From: Gemmatimonadota bacterium | Lineage (GTDB): Bacteria; Gemmatimonadota; Gemmatimonadetes; Gemmatimonadales; GWC2-71-9 | DNA length: 64,000 nt | Direction of reading: 5' to 3' | Assembly: GCA_016874005.1 (NCBI GenBank) | Contig: VGVQ01000012.1 | Span: 50,154 to 114,153, forward strand | In this document: piece by piece, positions 1 to 7,250 of the stretch | How the letters are laid out: every line of letters starts with the position of its first letter | How positions within the stretch are numbered: the first letter of the stretch is position 1 | Notes under the pieces: model-generated | Databases searched by the model: none | What the model saw: only the letters and a program-made list of their open reading frames with translations | Told to the model about the DNA's origin: nothing | Made by a program: the position numbers and the translations under genes

Positions 1-1
1 C

Positions 2-1066
2 GGCGCGATCGGCCTCCGGCTCCGGCCCACCGTGGTCCGGATTCTCGCCGCCGTCGATCGCCCGGCCCGAGAGCTCCGGGTGATCGCCACCCTCCTCGAG
101 CGGGTCGCGGCCGAGTCGTTCTCGGCGGAGCGACTGGCCGGGCTCCAGCGGGAACTGGTGGCCGCCGATCGGTCGCCGCTCGCCGCGATTGCCTCGCTCG
201 AGCGGCTGGTGAACCTCGCCGACGCTCGGCGCAACCAGCTCTTTCTCCCGGTCGCCTCGGTGCTGATGCTGGGAACGCAGGTCGGCGCCCGGGTCGAAGC
301 CTGGAGGCGGCGCCACGGCAGCGACGCGGCCAGGTGGCTCGACGCGGTCGGCGATCTCGAGGCGCTCGCCTCCTTGGCCGGCCACGCGTTCGATCACCCC
401 GGCGACGTCTTCCCCACGCTCGCCGAGCCCGGGTCGCCGATCGTGGCCACCGGCCTGGCCCACGTCCTCCTTCCGACCGACCGCGCCGTGCGCAACGACC
501 TTGCCGTGGGCGACCCGGTCCGCCTGGTGATGGTGAGCGGGTCGAACATGTCCGGCAAGAGCACCCTGCTCAAGGCGATCGGCACCAACCTGGTCCTCGC
601 TTTCGCGGGCGCCCCGGTCAGGGCGTTGGCGCTGTCGACACCGCCGCTCGCGATCGGGGCCTCCTTGGTGCTCCGGGACTCGCTCCTCGAAGGTCGGTCG
701 CGGTTCTACGCGGAAGTGCTTCGGCTGAGGGAGATCGCCGGGCTAGCCGGCCGAGGGCAGCCGGTGCTGTTCCTCCTCGATGAGCTGCTGTCCGGCACCA
801 ACTCCCATGATCGCGCGATCGGTGCCAAGGGATTGCTGCTCGGGTTGGTCGACCGGGGGGCCATCGGACTGGTGACCACCCATGATCTGGCCCTGACCGC
901 GATCGCCGAGGAACTGGGGCCGCGCGGACTGAATGTCCATTTGGAGGATCGCCTGATCGAAGGCCGACTGCGGTTCGACTACCGACTCAAACCAGGGGTT
1001 GTCACCAGGAGCAACGCGCTCGAGTTGATGCGGGCCGTTGGGCTACCGGTCGAGGACGGCGTCTGA
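2..1066 (+). CDS. MutS-like DNA mismatch repair family ATPase (5' truncated by window edge)
   Basis: The frame is open to the left edge, so only the C-terminal part is visible. It carries a MutS-type ABC ATPase domain: Walker A GSNMSGKST at nt 535-564, and Walker B followed by DELLSGTNSHDR near nt 778-815. A TTHD motif near nt 880 fits the family switch region. There is no recognisable Smr domain at the C-terminus. The family binds or remodels DNA using ATP, but this subgroup (MutS-related proteins outside MutS1) often has no assigned role. A GTG at nt 32 could be read as a start, but the frame continues upstream of it, so I treat the gene as partial. A strong hairpin follows the stop. Confidence 0.85.
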   Translation, partial: GAIGLRLRPTVVRILAAVDRPARELRVIATLLERVAAESFSAERLAGLQRELVAADRSPLAAIASLERLVNLADARRNQLFLPVASVLMLGTQVGARVEAWRRRHGSDAARWLDAVGDLEALASLAGHAFDHPGDVFPTLAEPGSPIVATGLAHVLLPTDRAVRNDLAVGDPVRLVMVSGSNMSGKSTLLKAIGTNLVLAFAGAPVRALALSTPPLAIGASLVLRDSLLEGRSRFYAEVLRLREIAGLAGRGQPVLFLLDELLSGTNSHDRAIGAKGLLLGLVDRGAIGLVTTHDLALTAIAEELGPRGLNVHLEDRLIEGRLRFDYRLKPGVVTRSNALELMRAVGLPVEDGV

Positions 1067-1076
1067 AGGGGGGTGA

Positions 1077-1117
1077 CGCCGGTGGGGGTGAGACTGGGAA
1101 GGTGATCCCCACCGGCG
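1077..1117. terminator. Bidirectional hairpin between convergent genes
   Basis: An 11-bp perfect inverted repeat (CGCCGGTGGGG at 1077-1087 and CCCCACCGGCG at 1107-1117) with a 19-nt loop lies between the MutS-like gene (+) and the beta-barrel gene (-), which converge here. No T tract is present, so factor-independent termination is inferred from stem strength and position. Confidence 0.6.
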
Positions 1118-1132
1118 CCTGGTGGTCGGCCG

Positions 1133-1789
1133 CTAGAAGCCGACGCGGAGTCCGAACGACACGACTGGGGTGTACTTGAAGTACCTCCGGCTCTCGATTT
1201 CCGCCTGGATCTCGGCCACTTCCTGCTGGACGTTCTGATCGAACACCGTCTTTGCGGTGCCGGTGAGGCTCGAGCCTCCGGTCAGCGACACCTGGGGGAA
1301 TCCCGAGAACACCACGCCGAGGTCGAACAGGAACGACACTCGGCCCCGGCCGCCGAAACCGAGCCCGGCGTATGGTGCATAACGGTCGTTGTATTTCACC
1401 GTGCCCTGCAGCTCACCCACTTCGGCGGGCTGATAGACCTGCGGGCCGATCGTTATCGGGCCGGTGAGTTCCGCCTGGACTGCCCCTTGATTCGAGTTCC
1501 AGACCATCCCACCGGACAGGTGGAACGAACCGCCGAACGGATGGAGATCGACGATCGCGGTACCGTTCTGGAGCTTGGGCGTGATCTGGTACGCGATCCC
1601 TTCGATGGTGGCGGAGCGAGTCGTCGAGAAGTAGTTCCCGCCGGCCCGAAGCCCGAGATAGCGGCTTGGCCTGAGCGACAGCTCGCCGCCGACGCCCAAG
1701 GTGCCCGCTCGGACCGAGATGCCGACTTGGGCGTGGGCTCCCGTGGCGATCATCAGGCCAGCGACGGCGACTGCATAACGTTTCAGCAT
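1133..1789 (-). CDS. Outer-membrane beta-barrel-like exported protein
   Basis: About 218 residues. The start is set at the ATG at 1789 because it opens a normal signal peptide (MLKRYAVAVAGLMIATGAHA, likely cleaved after AHA). The longer frame adds an implausible charged leader. The mature part alternates short polar and hydrophobic strands rich in Gly and aromatic residues and ends in a terminal Phe (LRVGF), as outer-membrane barrels do. Residues near 180-210 contain a charged helical insertion. No specific family is recognised and the function is unknown. It is followed by the shared hairpin at 1077-1117. Confidence 0.6.
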   Translation of the reverse strand: MLKRYAVAVAGLMIATGAHAQVGISVRAGTLGVGGELSLRPSRYLGLRAGGNYFSTTRSATIEGIAYQITPKLQNGTAIVDLHPFGGSFHLSGGMVWNSNQGAVQAELTGPITIGPQVYQPAEVGELQGTVKYNDRYAPYAGLGFGGRGRVSFLFDLGVVFSGFPQVSLTGGSSLTGTAKTVFDQNVQQEVAEIQAEIESRRYFKYTPVVSFGLRVGF

Positions 1790-1953
1790 TGGCTCTCGTC
1801 CCCCGAGGAGAAATTCGGCCACTGAGGGCCGCTGTCGGACTGACGGAGCAAGCGAGGGGCCACGTGGGCTGGTTGGTCAAGTCGTTGCCCGGTAATGGGT
1901 AACGAACGGAGAGCGGGAGCGGTCGCGGCCGGAAGACGCGGAAAAACTTGCAA

Positions 1954-2844
1954 CTACTCGGCGAGTTCGCCCGGGGCGGGGAGGGACACCAGGATGGCGG
2001 TGATGGCCAGCACCAGCGCCCCCGCGCAGAGTTCGGCGTAAGCGGTCCGCCGGATCGGCGCCGAGTGGCCCGAGCGCAGTGCCGGGAGGACCACCCGCCA
2101 GTTGTACCCGCCCAACGCCGCAACCAAGCCAATGGCGAGGAGCTTGAGGGTCAGGGCTCGACCGTACTCGGTCGTCACCAACCGGTCGAGGTGACCGATC
2201 CCCCCGAGGTAGCTGACCGACAGGAGCGCCCCCGCGGCCATCGCCAGGACCCCGGCCCGGAGCGCCAGGGGACTGAATGCCTCCACCAGGTCGAGGGCGC
2301 GTCGACTAGGATCGCGAAACAGCGTTACCATCGTCGCCAATCCGCCCAGCCACGCGGCGGCGGCCCCGAAGTGCACCAGATCCGCGAGCGGGGCCCAACG
2401 AGGTGCTTCCGCCAGCCCCACCGCATGGCCGGTCCACGGCGCGGCCGCGGCGACCGCGGCCGCGGCAAGGGCGGGAAGCGCCAGCCGGCTGGGGCGCTTC
2501 CCGATCGATCGCCAGACGACCAGCGCCACGATCCCCGCGGTGCCCTGGGCCAGCCAGCCCCGACCCCAGGTGCTTTGCAGCACGGCGACGACGAATTCCA
2601 AGGTGAGCGGATCTTCGGGCTCGAGCAGAGTGCGACACTGGAGGTACGAACGGGCCAGGAGCGAGATGGCGAGCAGGACCGCCGCGCCCCGCGCCAAACG
2701 GACCAGTGGCGGGGGCCACGATTCGAAGGCGGAGGTCCGCCGGAGCACCCGGCCGTATCCCGCGACCCCGATCAAAAGGAAGGCGGCGAGGTAGCCTAGC
2801 CACCTCGCCGCCGCGTAGCTGAGGAACGGTCCGTCGAGGCTCAC
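1954..2844 (-). CDS. copD: CopD-family copper resistance membrane protein
   Basis: 296 residues with about eight hydrophobic helices, matching the CopD family of inner-membrane proteins that work with CopC in copper uptake or homeostasis. The start overlaps the copC stop (ATG at 2844, copC end at 2841), so the two are translationally coupled. It is the last gene of a minus-strand run that also holds CtaG- and SCO-type copper proteins, which suggests the copper is for cytochrome oxidase and perhaps N2O reductase maturation rather than simple resistance. The family is inferred from topology, partner and context. Confidence 0.75.
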   Translation of the reverse strand: MSLDGPFLSYAAARWLGYLAAFLLIGVAGYGRVLRRTSAFESWPPPLVRLARGAAVLLAISLLARSYLQCRTLLEPEDPLTLEFVVAVLQSTWGRGWLAQGTAGIVALVVWRSIGKRPSRLALPALAAAAVAAAAPWTGHAVGLAEAPRWAPLADLVHFGAAAAWLGGLATMVTLFRDPSRRALDLVEAFSPLALRAGVLAMAAGALLSVSYLGGIGHLDRLVTTEYGRALTLKLLAIGLVAALGGYNWRVVLPALRSGHSAPIRRTAYAELCAGALVLAITAILVSLPAPGELAE

Positions 2845-3203
2845 TTCACCTTGAAGCTGAAGGTACCGCGGACGGCGTGACCGTCATCGCCGGCGGTGCG
2901 CCAGCGAATCAGGTACTTGCCAGGGGGCAGCGCGGTGGCGACCTCGGTCGTGATCGACTTCGGGTCGTCGGTCGCGGCGGGTTTCGGGGTGTCGATCTTG
3001 CTGCTGTCGGCCCGCATCAGCGTGATGGAAGAGAACTTGGGGTCCACCTTTTCGGTGAACCACAACCGGATGGTCTTGGGCGACTCGGCGAGTTCCGCGT
3101 CGGCCGCGGGCACGCTCTTGGCCAGACTGTTGTGGATCGCGGCGGCAACCGGGCCGGCGACGAGCAGGGCTCCGATTCCGATGGCGACGATGAGCTTCCG
3201 CAT
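2841..3203 (-). CDS. copC: CopC-domain periplasmic copper-binding protein
   Basis: 120 residues: a signal peptide (MRKLIVAIGIGALLVAGPVAAA), then a single CopC domain. The near-N-terminal His (AIHNSLAKSVPA) matches the Cu(II) site of CopC, and the C-terminal DDGHAVRGTFSFKV motif supplies the second conserved His. The Met-rich Cu(I) loop is absent, as in Cu(II)-only CopC proteins. It is coupled to copD downstream and sits 58 nt after the CtaG-type gene. It probably binds copper in the periplasm for this assembly cluster. Confidence 0.85.
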   Translation of the reverse strand: MRKLIVAIGIGALLVAGPVAAAIHNSLAKSVPAADAELAESPKTIRLWFTEKVDPKFSSITLMRADSSKIDTPKPAATDDPKSITTEVATALPPGKYLIRWRTAGDDGHAVRGTFSFKVK

Positions 3204-3261
3204 CCTGATCCTCTGGTCGAGGTTGAATCCGGCCCCAATCTAATGCCGAGGGCGGCGGTCG

Positions 3262-4065
3262 TCAGCGGTTGCCGGACGGAGTCGCCAGGTCGGCCCGGCG
3301 CTCGGCGTTGGCCCACTGAAAGAAGATCACGGCGATCCCGATCCAGACGATGGGGTCGCCCACCACTTTCATCAGGAGTCCGGCGATCTGGTGATCGTAG
3401 GCCGGGGTGAGCAACGGCGTGACCCGGGGAGCCAACTCGTAGAGGCGGTAGAGGGGATAACTCCCGAACACCAGCGCCGCCGCCGGGAAGATGGCTGGGA
3501 TGGTCTGGACGAAGAGGTACCCCATGGCAAGCGGCGGGCTCAGGCGCCGATAACGCGCCGGGGCGACCGCCGGCCACCACAGGGCGAACCCTCCCGCCAT
3601 CCAGGCCAGGTCGATGATCAGCGATCCCACCTGACTCGGCATCAAGGCGTCGACGACCCTGGGGATGTGGGTGATCAGCATCACTGTGTTGTAGATCGCG
3701 AAGGCCGGCAGCGGGTGAGCCAGGAACCGAAGGGCGGACCGGACCGGCGCCCGCTCGAGCGCTGGCCGGCAGGCGAGGAGGAGGAAGGGGGGCGCCGCCA
3801 GCGCGAGCAGAATGAACTGACCGGTATGCGCCGAAGCCAGGTACCCGCCGAGCGCGCCTAACGGCCAATCCAGGGCCAACCAGACCAGCCCGATCCCGAA
3901 CGCGGCATGCCGGTCAGCGATCCGGTGGCCAGCAACCCGGAAGGTCCGCGAGTAGACGACCGCCAGGAGCGCGACGAAGATCCACACCCCGGGGTAGGCG
4001 CGCCACTCCCAGGCCCAAGGCAACCCCGTGGCCGCGCACCACCACGTCACCGCGGCCCGGTCCAT
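3262..4065 (-). CDS. ctaG: Cytochrome c oxidase assembly factor, CtaG (caa3) family
   Basis: About 267 residues with seven hydrophobic segments and the conserved caa3_CtaG features: a HTGQF segment, an ITHIPRVVD segment and YDHQIAGLLMK near the C-terminus. The ATG at 4065 is preferred over a GTG at 4098. It overlaps the upstream SCO gene by 19 nt. CtaG-type proteins help assemble the copper centre of heme-copper oxidases in the membrane. Its place between SCO and CopC supports a copper insertion module. Confidence 0.8.
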   Translation of the reverse strand: MDRAAVTWWCAATGLPWAWEWRAYPGVWIFVALLAVVYSRTFRVAGHRIADRHAAFGIGLVWLALDWPLGALGGYLASAHTGQFILLALAAPPFLLLACRPALERAPVRSALRFLAHPLPAFAIYNTVMLITHIPRVVDALMPSQVGSLIIDLAWMAGGFALWWPAVAPARYRRLSPPLAMGYLFVQTIPAIFPAAALVFGSYPLYRLYELAPRVTPLLTPAYDHQIAGLLMKVVGDPIVWIGIAVIFFQWANAERRADLATPSGNR

Positions 4066-4649
4066 CGGCGCAGGAGCACCGGGATGTCGGCCGCCCACTG
4101 CGCCTGGCGAGTACCGAATGGATAGGCGATGTGCGACGAGTCGTCCGGCGAGTAGACCAGCACTTGGGCGGCGTGGGAAACCGTGTAGCGGCCGGCGCTC
4201 GAGTCCCGCACCGCGACCCCTACGCCCGCCGCCCGCTGGGCCTGGGCCAGCTCGTCGGCGCTACCCGACAAGCCGACGGTCTCTCGATCGAACCGTCCCA
4301 GCCACTCCGCCAGCCGGTCCCGGGTGTCTCGATCGGGGTCCGTCGTGACGAACACCACGTCGATCTGACGACGGTCTTGGGAGGTGAGCTTGTTCATCAC
4401 CGCGCCCAGGTTCGCCATGGTGGCGGGACAGACGTCGGGGCAGTTGGCGTAGCCAAAGAACAAGAGGGTGAGGCGGCCTCGGGTCCGTTCCTCGAAATCG
4501 AACCGGCTGCCGTCGAGCGCGGTCAGGGTGAAGGCGGGGCGGGGGCTGGCCTTGGGCAACAGCGCACCGGCCAGGTCCGGTGTCGGGGCGGCCTCCGAGC
4601 AACCAAGGGACGCCACCAGCACGACCACGACCATCAAGCCCCGGGTCAC
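4047..4649 (-). CDS. SCO1/SenC-family copper chaperone (lipoprotein)
   Basis: 200 residues. A GTG start at 4649 overlaps the upstream PAP2 stop as GTGA. The N-terminus MTRGLMVVVVLVASLGC is a lipoprotein signal with Cys17 as the anchor. The thioredoxin-like domain has the SCO copper motif CPDVCP (reading GYANCPDVCPATM) and the later His in the TVSHAAQVLVY segment. SCO proteins deliver copper to the CuA site of oxidases. Here the target could be the CuA centre of NosZ or an oxidase encoded elsewhere, because cbb3 enzymes lack CuA. Confidence 0.88.
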   Translation of the reverse strand: MTRGLMVVVVLVASLGCSEAAPTPDLAGALLPKASPRPAFTLTALDGSRFDFEERTRGRLTLLFFGYANCPDVCPATMANLGAVMNKLTSQDRRQIDVVFVTTDPDRDTRDRLAEWLGRFDRETVGLSGSADELAQAQRAAGVGVAVRDSSAGRYTVSHAAQVLVYSPDDSSHIAYPFGTRQAQWAADIPVLLRRWTGPR

Positions 4650-5260
4650 TGCCGCTTCTCGTCCGCGGCGGCCGCGACCCGGCGGGCGACCAGTCGGCCA
4701 ATCGTGCCCCCGCCGAGGGCACCGACGACGACGTCGCTCAGGAAGTGCGCCTGAGCGAAGACTCGGGTCAAGCCACAGCCGGCCGCCAGGGCGAAGAGGA
4801 CCGGTGCGGCCCGAGGATACCGGGCGGCGAGCGCGCCGGCCCCGGCAAACGCTACGGTCGTGTGCCCGCTCGGGAGGCCGAGCCGACTGGTGCTGAACGG
4901 ATCGATGTCGAAGGCCCGGAACTGGTAGAGCCCGCCAGCGTCGGCGGGTCGCTCCCGTCGAATGAGGAGTTTGGCTGCCTCGGATGCGATTCCGCCCAAC
5001 ACCACCGCGAACACCAGCGCCTGGGCCGTCACGACCGCGGGGTCGGGCCGATCCCGGCTCGAGCGCCCCCGTCCTTCGAGCCAGAAGCCCAGGGCGATTA
5101 CCCCCCAGGTGGGGGCGAAGCCGAGCACCCGGAGCAGCCGTCCCCAGTCGCGGTCCGCCGGAGCGGACCAGACCCATGCTCGGTAGGCATAGCCGTCGAG
5201 TGCGTGTCCAGCGACCACGATCAGGGCGGCCGCTGCCAGCCAGATCAGCCGCCGATTCAT
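4646..5260 (-). CDS. PAP2-family membrane phosphatase
   Basis: 204 residues with several transmembrane helices and the three PAP2 motifs: KLLIRRERP, PSGHTT, and TRVFAQAHFLSDVV with the catalytic His. The family dephosphorylates lipid phosphates such as undecaprenyl pyrophosphate or phosphatidate at the membrane. The ATG at 5260 overlaps the alaX stop as ATGA, and its own stop overlaps the SCO start, so it is embedded in the operon. Its link to copper metabolism is unclear. Confidence 0.82.
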   Translation of the reverse strand: MNRRLIWLAAAALIVVAGHALDGYAYRAWVWSAPADRDWGRLLRVLGFAPTWGVIALGFWLEGRGRSSRDRPDPAVVTAQALVFAVVLGGIASEAAKLLIRRERPADAGGLYQFRAFDIDPFSTSRLGLPSGHTTVAFAGAGALAARYPRAAPVLFALAAGCGLTRVFAQAHFLSDVVVGALGGGTIGRLVARRVAAAADEKRQ

Positions 5261-6477
5261 CCCTGCTGGCTCGCGAGCAACGCGGTGGCCCGGGCCAACG
5301 CCTCGGCGAGTCCCTCGGCGGTGGCGGCGGCACCACCGCCTTGGACCACCCGGGAGCCGCCGCCGCGACCCCCGCCGATCGCGGCCAACGCGGCGTCCAA
5401 CGCCGGCTTGAGGTCGACCGCGGCGTGGTCGGAGCGGGCGAACACGAAGTGGCTCCGGTCGGACGAGGTGGCCAGCAACGCGATCGCCTCGGGGGATTGG
5501 GTCAGCCGCATCGCGAGCGCCTTGAGTTCGTCGGGGGGACGGCGGTCGAACACCCGGGCGACGAGCCGGTGAGCCCCCAGCGGCACCGCGGCCCTGCCTA
5601 ACGATTCCGCTTCCCGGTCGAGGGCGGCCTCCCGGTGCCCCGCCAGCTGGCGCTCCAGCTCCATCACCTCGGCTCGGAGGCGAGCGATCGCGGCGGGGAG
5701 CTCGGCCGGGGCGCAAGCCAGCCCCGCCGCCGCCTCGGCGACGATCCGATCCTTCGCCGCGTAGTCTGCCCGAGCCCGGTCACCGCAGAGGAACCCCACC
5801 CGGAGGCCCCGCTTGAGACGCTCGGTCCACAGCGAGTGGATCAGGCCCACCTCGGCCGTCTGCCGAACGTGAGTCCCGCCACAGGCCGAGACGTCGAAGT
5901 CGCCGATGGCGACGATCCGCAATGCTCCCTCGATGTCCGGGGCCTTGCGGAGCGAGATCGTCGCGAGCTCCGCTTCGGTAGGAAACCAAGCCCGGACCGG
6001 GAGGTTCCGGCCCACCGTGTCGTTGGCCAGCCGAAACGCCTCCGCCAAGGCGCCGTCCGCCAGCGTCGGGGTGTCCAGATCGATCGACACGTACTCGACG
6101 CCGAGGTGGAAACCGATGGTCGTGGCCCCGGCGACCCGAACGAACGCTTGGGAGAGGATGTGTTGCCCGGTGTGCTGCTGGATGTGGTCCCAGCGGCGAG
6201 CCCAGTCGATGTGGCACGATACCGGACCCAACGTCGCCGGCCGATCGAGGATGTGGAGGACGGCCCCGTCACCGTCCCGCAGCCGCACCTCGGCGACCGT
6301 GCAGCCGTTCAGCGACCCGGTGTCGTGCGGCTGGCCGCCGGAGGTGGGGTAGAAGTACGTCGCATCGAGCACCGCCGCCGGGCTCCCGGCGACGATCGGG
6401 GTTTCCAGCACGGTGGCGTCGAAGCTGGTCCGGTAGGAGTCGCCGTAGTACGGCCGCTGAGACGCGAGAGTAGGCAC
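5257..6477 (-). CDS. alaX: Alanyl-tRNA editing protein, AlaX-like with DHHA1 domain
   Basis: 406 residues. The N-terminal half matches the AlaRS second additional (editing) domain: the zinc motif is HTGQH and the partner CGGTH occurs around residue 195. These hydrolyse Ser- or Gly-tRNA(Ala). The C-terminal half resembles a DHHA1 tail (LATSSDRSHFVFARS, then a GGGRGGGS stretch). There is no aminoacylation domain, so it is a free-standing trans-editing factor of the long AlaX type. A GTG start lies 36 nt from tRNA-Arg. It is the first gene of the minus-strand run. Confidence 0.85.
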   Translation of the reverse strand: MPTLASQRPYYGDSYRTSFDATVLETPIVAGSPAAVLDATYFYPTSGGQPHDTGSLNGCTVAEVRLRDGDGAVLHILDRPATLGPVSCHIDWARRWDHIQQHTGQHILSQAFVRVAGATTIGFHLGVEYVSIDLDTPTLADGALAEAFRLANDTVGRNLPVRAWFPTEAELATISLRKAPDIEGALRIVAIGDFDVSACGGTHVRQTAEVGLIHSLWTERLKRGLRVGFLCGDRARADYAAKDRIVAEAAAGLACAPAELPAAIARLRAEVMELERQLAGHREAALDREAESLGRAAVPLGAHRLVARVFDRRPPDELKALAMRLTQSPEAIALLATSSDRSHFVFARSDHAAVDLKPALDAALAAIGGGRGGGSRVVQGGGAAATAEGLAEALARATALLASQQG

Positions 6478-6512
6478 AGGAGTGAGCTAGCTGCAAGCCA
6501 CCAAACGAGATA

Positions 6513-6586
6513 TGCGCCCGGAGGGACTCGAACCCCCAACCCTCAGATCCGAAGTCTGATGCTCTATCCAATTGAGCTACGGACGC
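6513..6586 (-). tRNA. tRNA-Arg (anticodon TCG)
   Basis: The minus strand folds as a 74-nt cloverleaf. The acceptor GCGTCCG pairs with CGGGCGC (one G-U), and the T arm contains GGTTCGAGTCC. The anticodon arm TCAGA-CTTCGGA-TCTGA gives TCG. The discriminator is A and CCA is not encoded. Confidence 0.95.
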
Positions 6587-6649
6587 CCGAGCGGGTAATC
6601 TCGGCCCGGTGGGTGGGGTTAGTCAAACCGCTGGGGGCGCCAACCCGCG

Positions 6650-6665
6650 GTGAAGCGGGCTTCAC
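6650..6665. promoter_or_regulatory. Dyad GTGAAG-N4-CTTCAC upstream of the nos operon
   Basis: A 16-bp dyad, GTGAAGCGGGCTTCAC, lies 71 nt before the first nos-operon start. Related copies occur before the response regulator (14649-14664) and before ccoNO (25462-25477). It does not fit FNR (TTGAT-N4-ATCAA) or CRP spacing. The operator role is inferred from shared position and symmetry. Confidence 0.4.
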
Positions 6666-6735
6666 GGCCCGTTCAGGCAGGCTCCATGAGGGATTCCCTA
6701 GGTTGCCCCGCAAACCCAATCCAGGATGGCTCTCG

Positions 6736-7218
6736 ATGGCCCGGTTCTCCCTAGGCGTAGTGATGGCGATGGCTCTTACAGCCGGGTGTGGCGGCGGTGG
6801 GGGCGGTCAACCGCCGGCTCCGCCCGCGGGCGGCGGAGCCGACGCATCCGGGCTGTCGGCCTTTCAGTTGGAGCACGGCATCGGCCCGGTCACGGAGGCT
6901 GTGACTCTGGCCGATGTGGATCCGAAGCTGGTCGAAACCGGGAAGGGTCTGTTCGAGGTCAAGTGCACCGCCTGTCACAAGATCGCCGAGCGGTACGTTG
7001 GCCCGCCGCTCAACGACGTGCTGACCAAACGGTCGCCCACGTACGTCATGAACATGATCCTCAATCCGAACGAGATGGTCGAACGGCACCCCGTCGCCAA
7101 ACAGCTGCTCGGCGAGTACATGACGCTGATGGCGAACCAGAGCCTCACCATCGAGGAGGCTCGGGCCATTCTCGAATATCTCCGCACTCAAACCCAGGGC
7201 GCCCCATCGGCGCAGTGA
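6736..7218 (+). CDS. Lipoprotein mono-heme cytochrome c of the nos operon
   Basis: 160 residues. The start is the ATG at 6736, with AGGATGG just upstream and a lipoprotein-like signal ending in TAGC (Cys18). A Gly/Pro-rich linker leads to a class I cytochrome c domain with C77-T-A-C80-H81 and a distal Met candidate in the VMNMILNPNEM segment. It lies 32 nt ahead of nosZ on the same strand. Clade II nos clusters typically encode such c-type cytochromes as electron carriers between the quinol pool and NosZ. That it is the direct donor here is inferred. Confidence 0.88.
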   Translation: MARFSLGVVMAMALTAGCGGGGGGQPPAPPAGGGADASGLSAFQLEHGIGPVTEAVTLADVDPKLVETGKGLFEVKCTACHKIAERYVGPPLNDVLTKRSPTYVMNMILNPNEMVERHPVAKQLLGEYMTLMANQSLTIEEARAILEYLRTQTQGAPSAQ

Positions 7219-7250
7219 CGCCGGCGTCCTTCTCACCAGGAGACTACAAA

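Noticed and set aside
5635..6700. N-terminal extension of the nos cytochrome back to 5635
   Set aside because: The frame runs antisense through alaX and the tRNA; the signal peptide at 6736 marks the real start.
6590..6735. FNR or CRP box upstream of nos
   Set aside because: No TTGAT-N4-ATCAA or GTGA-N6-TCAC match; the only dyad has GTGA-N8-TCAC spacing.
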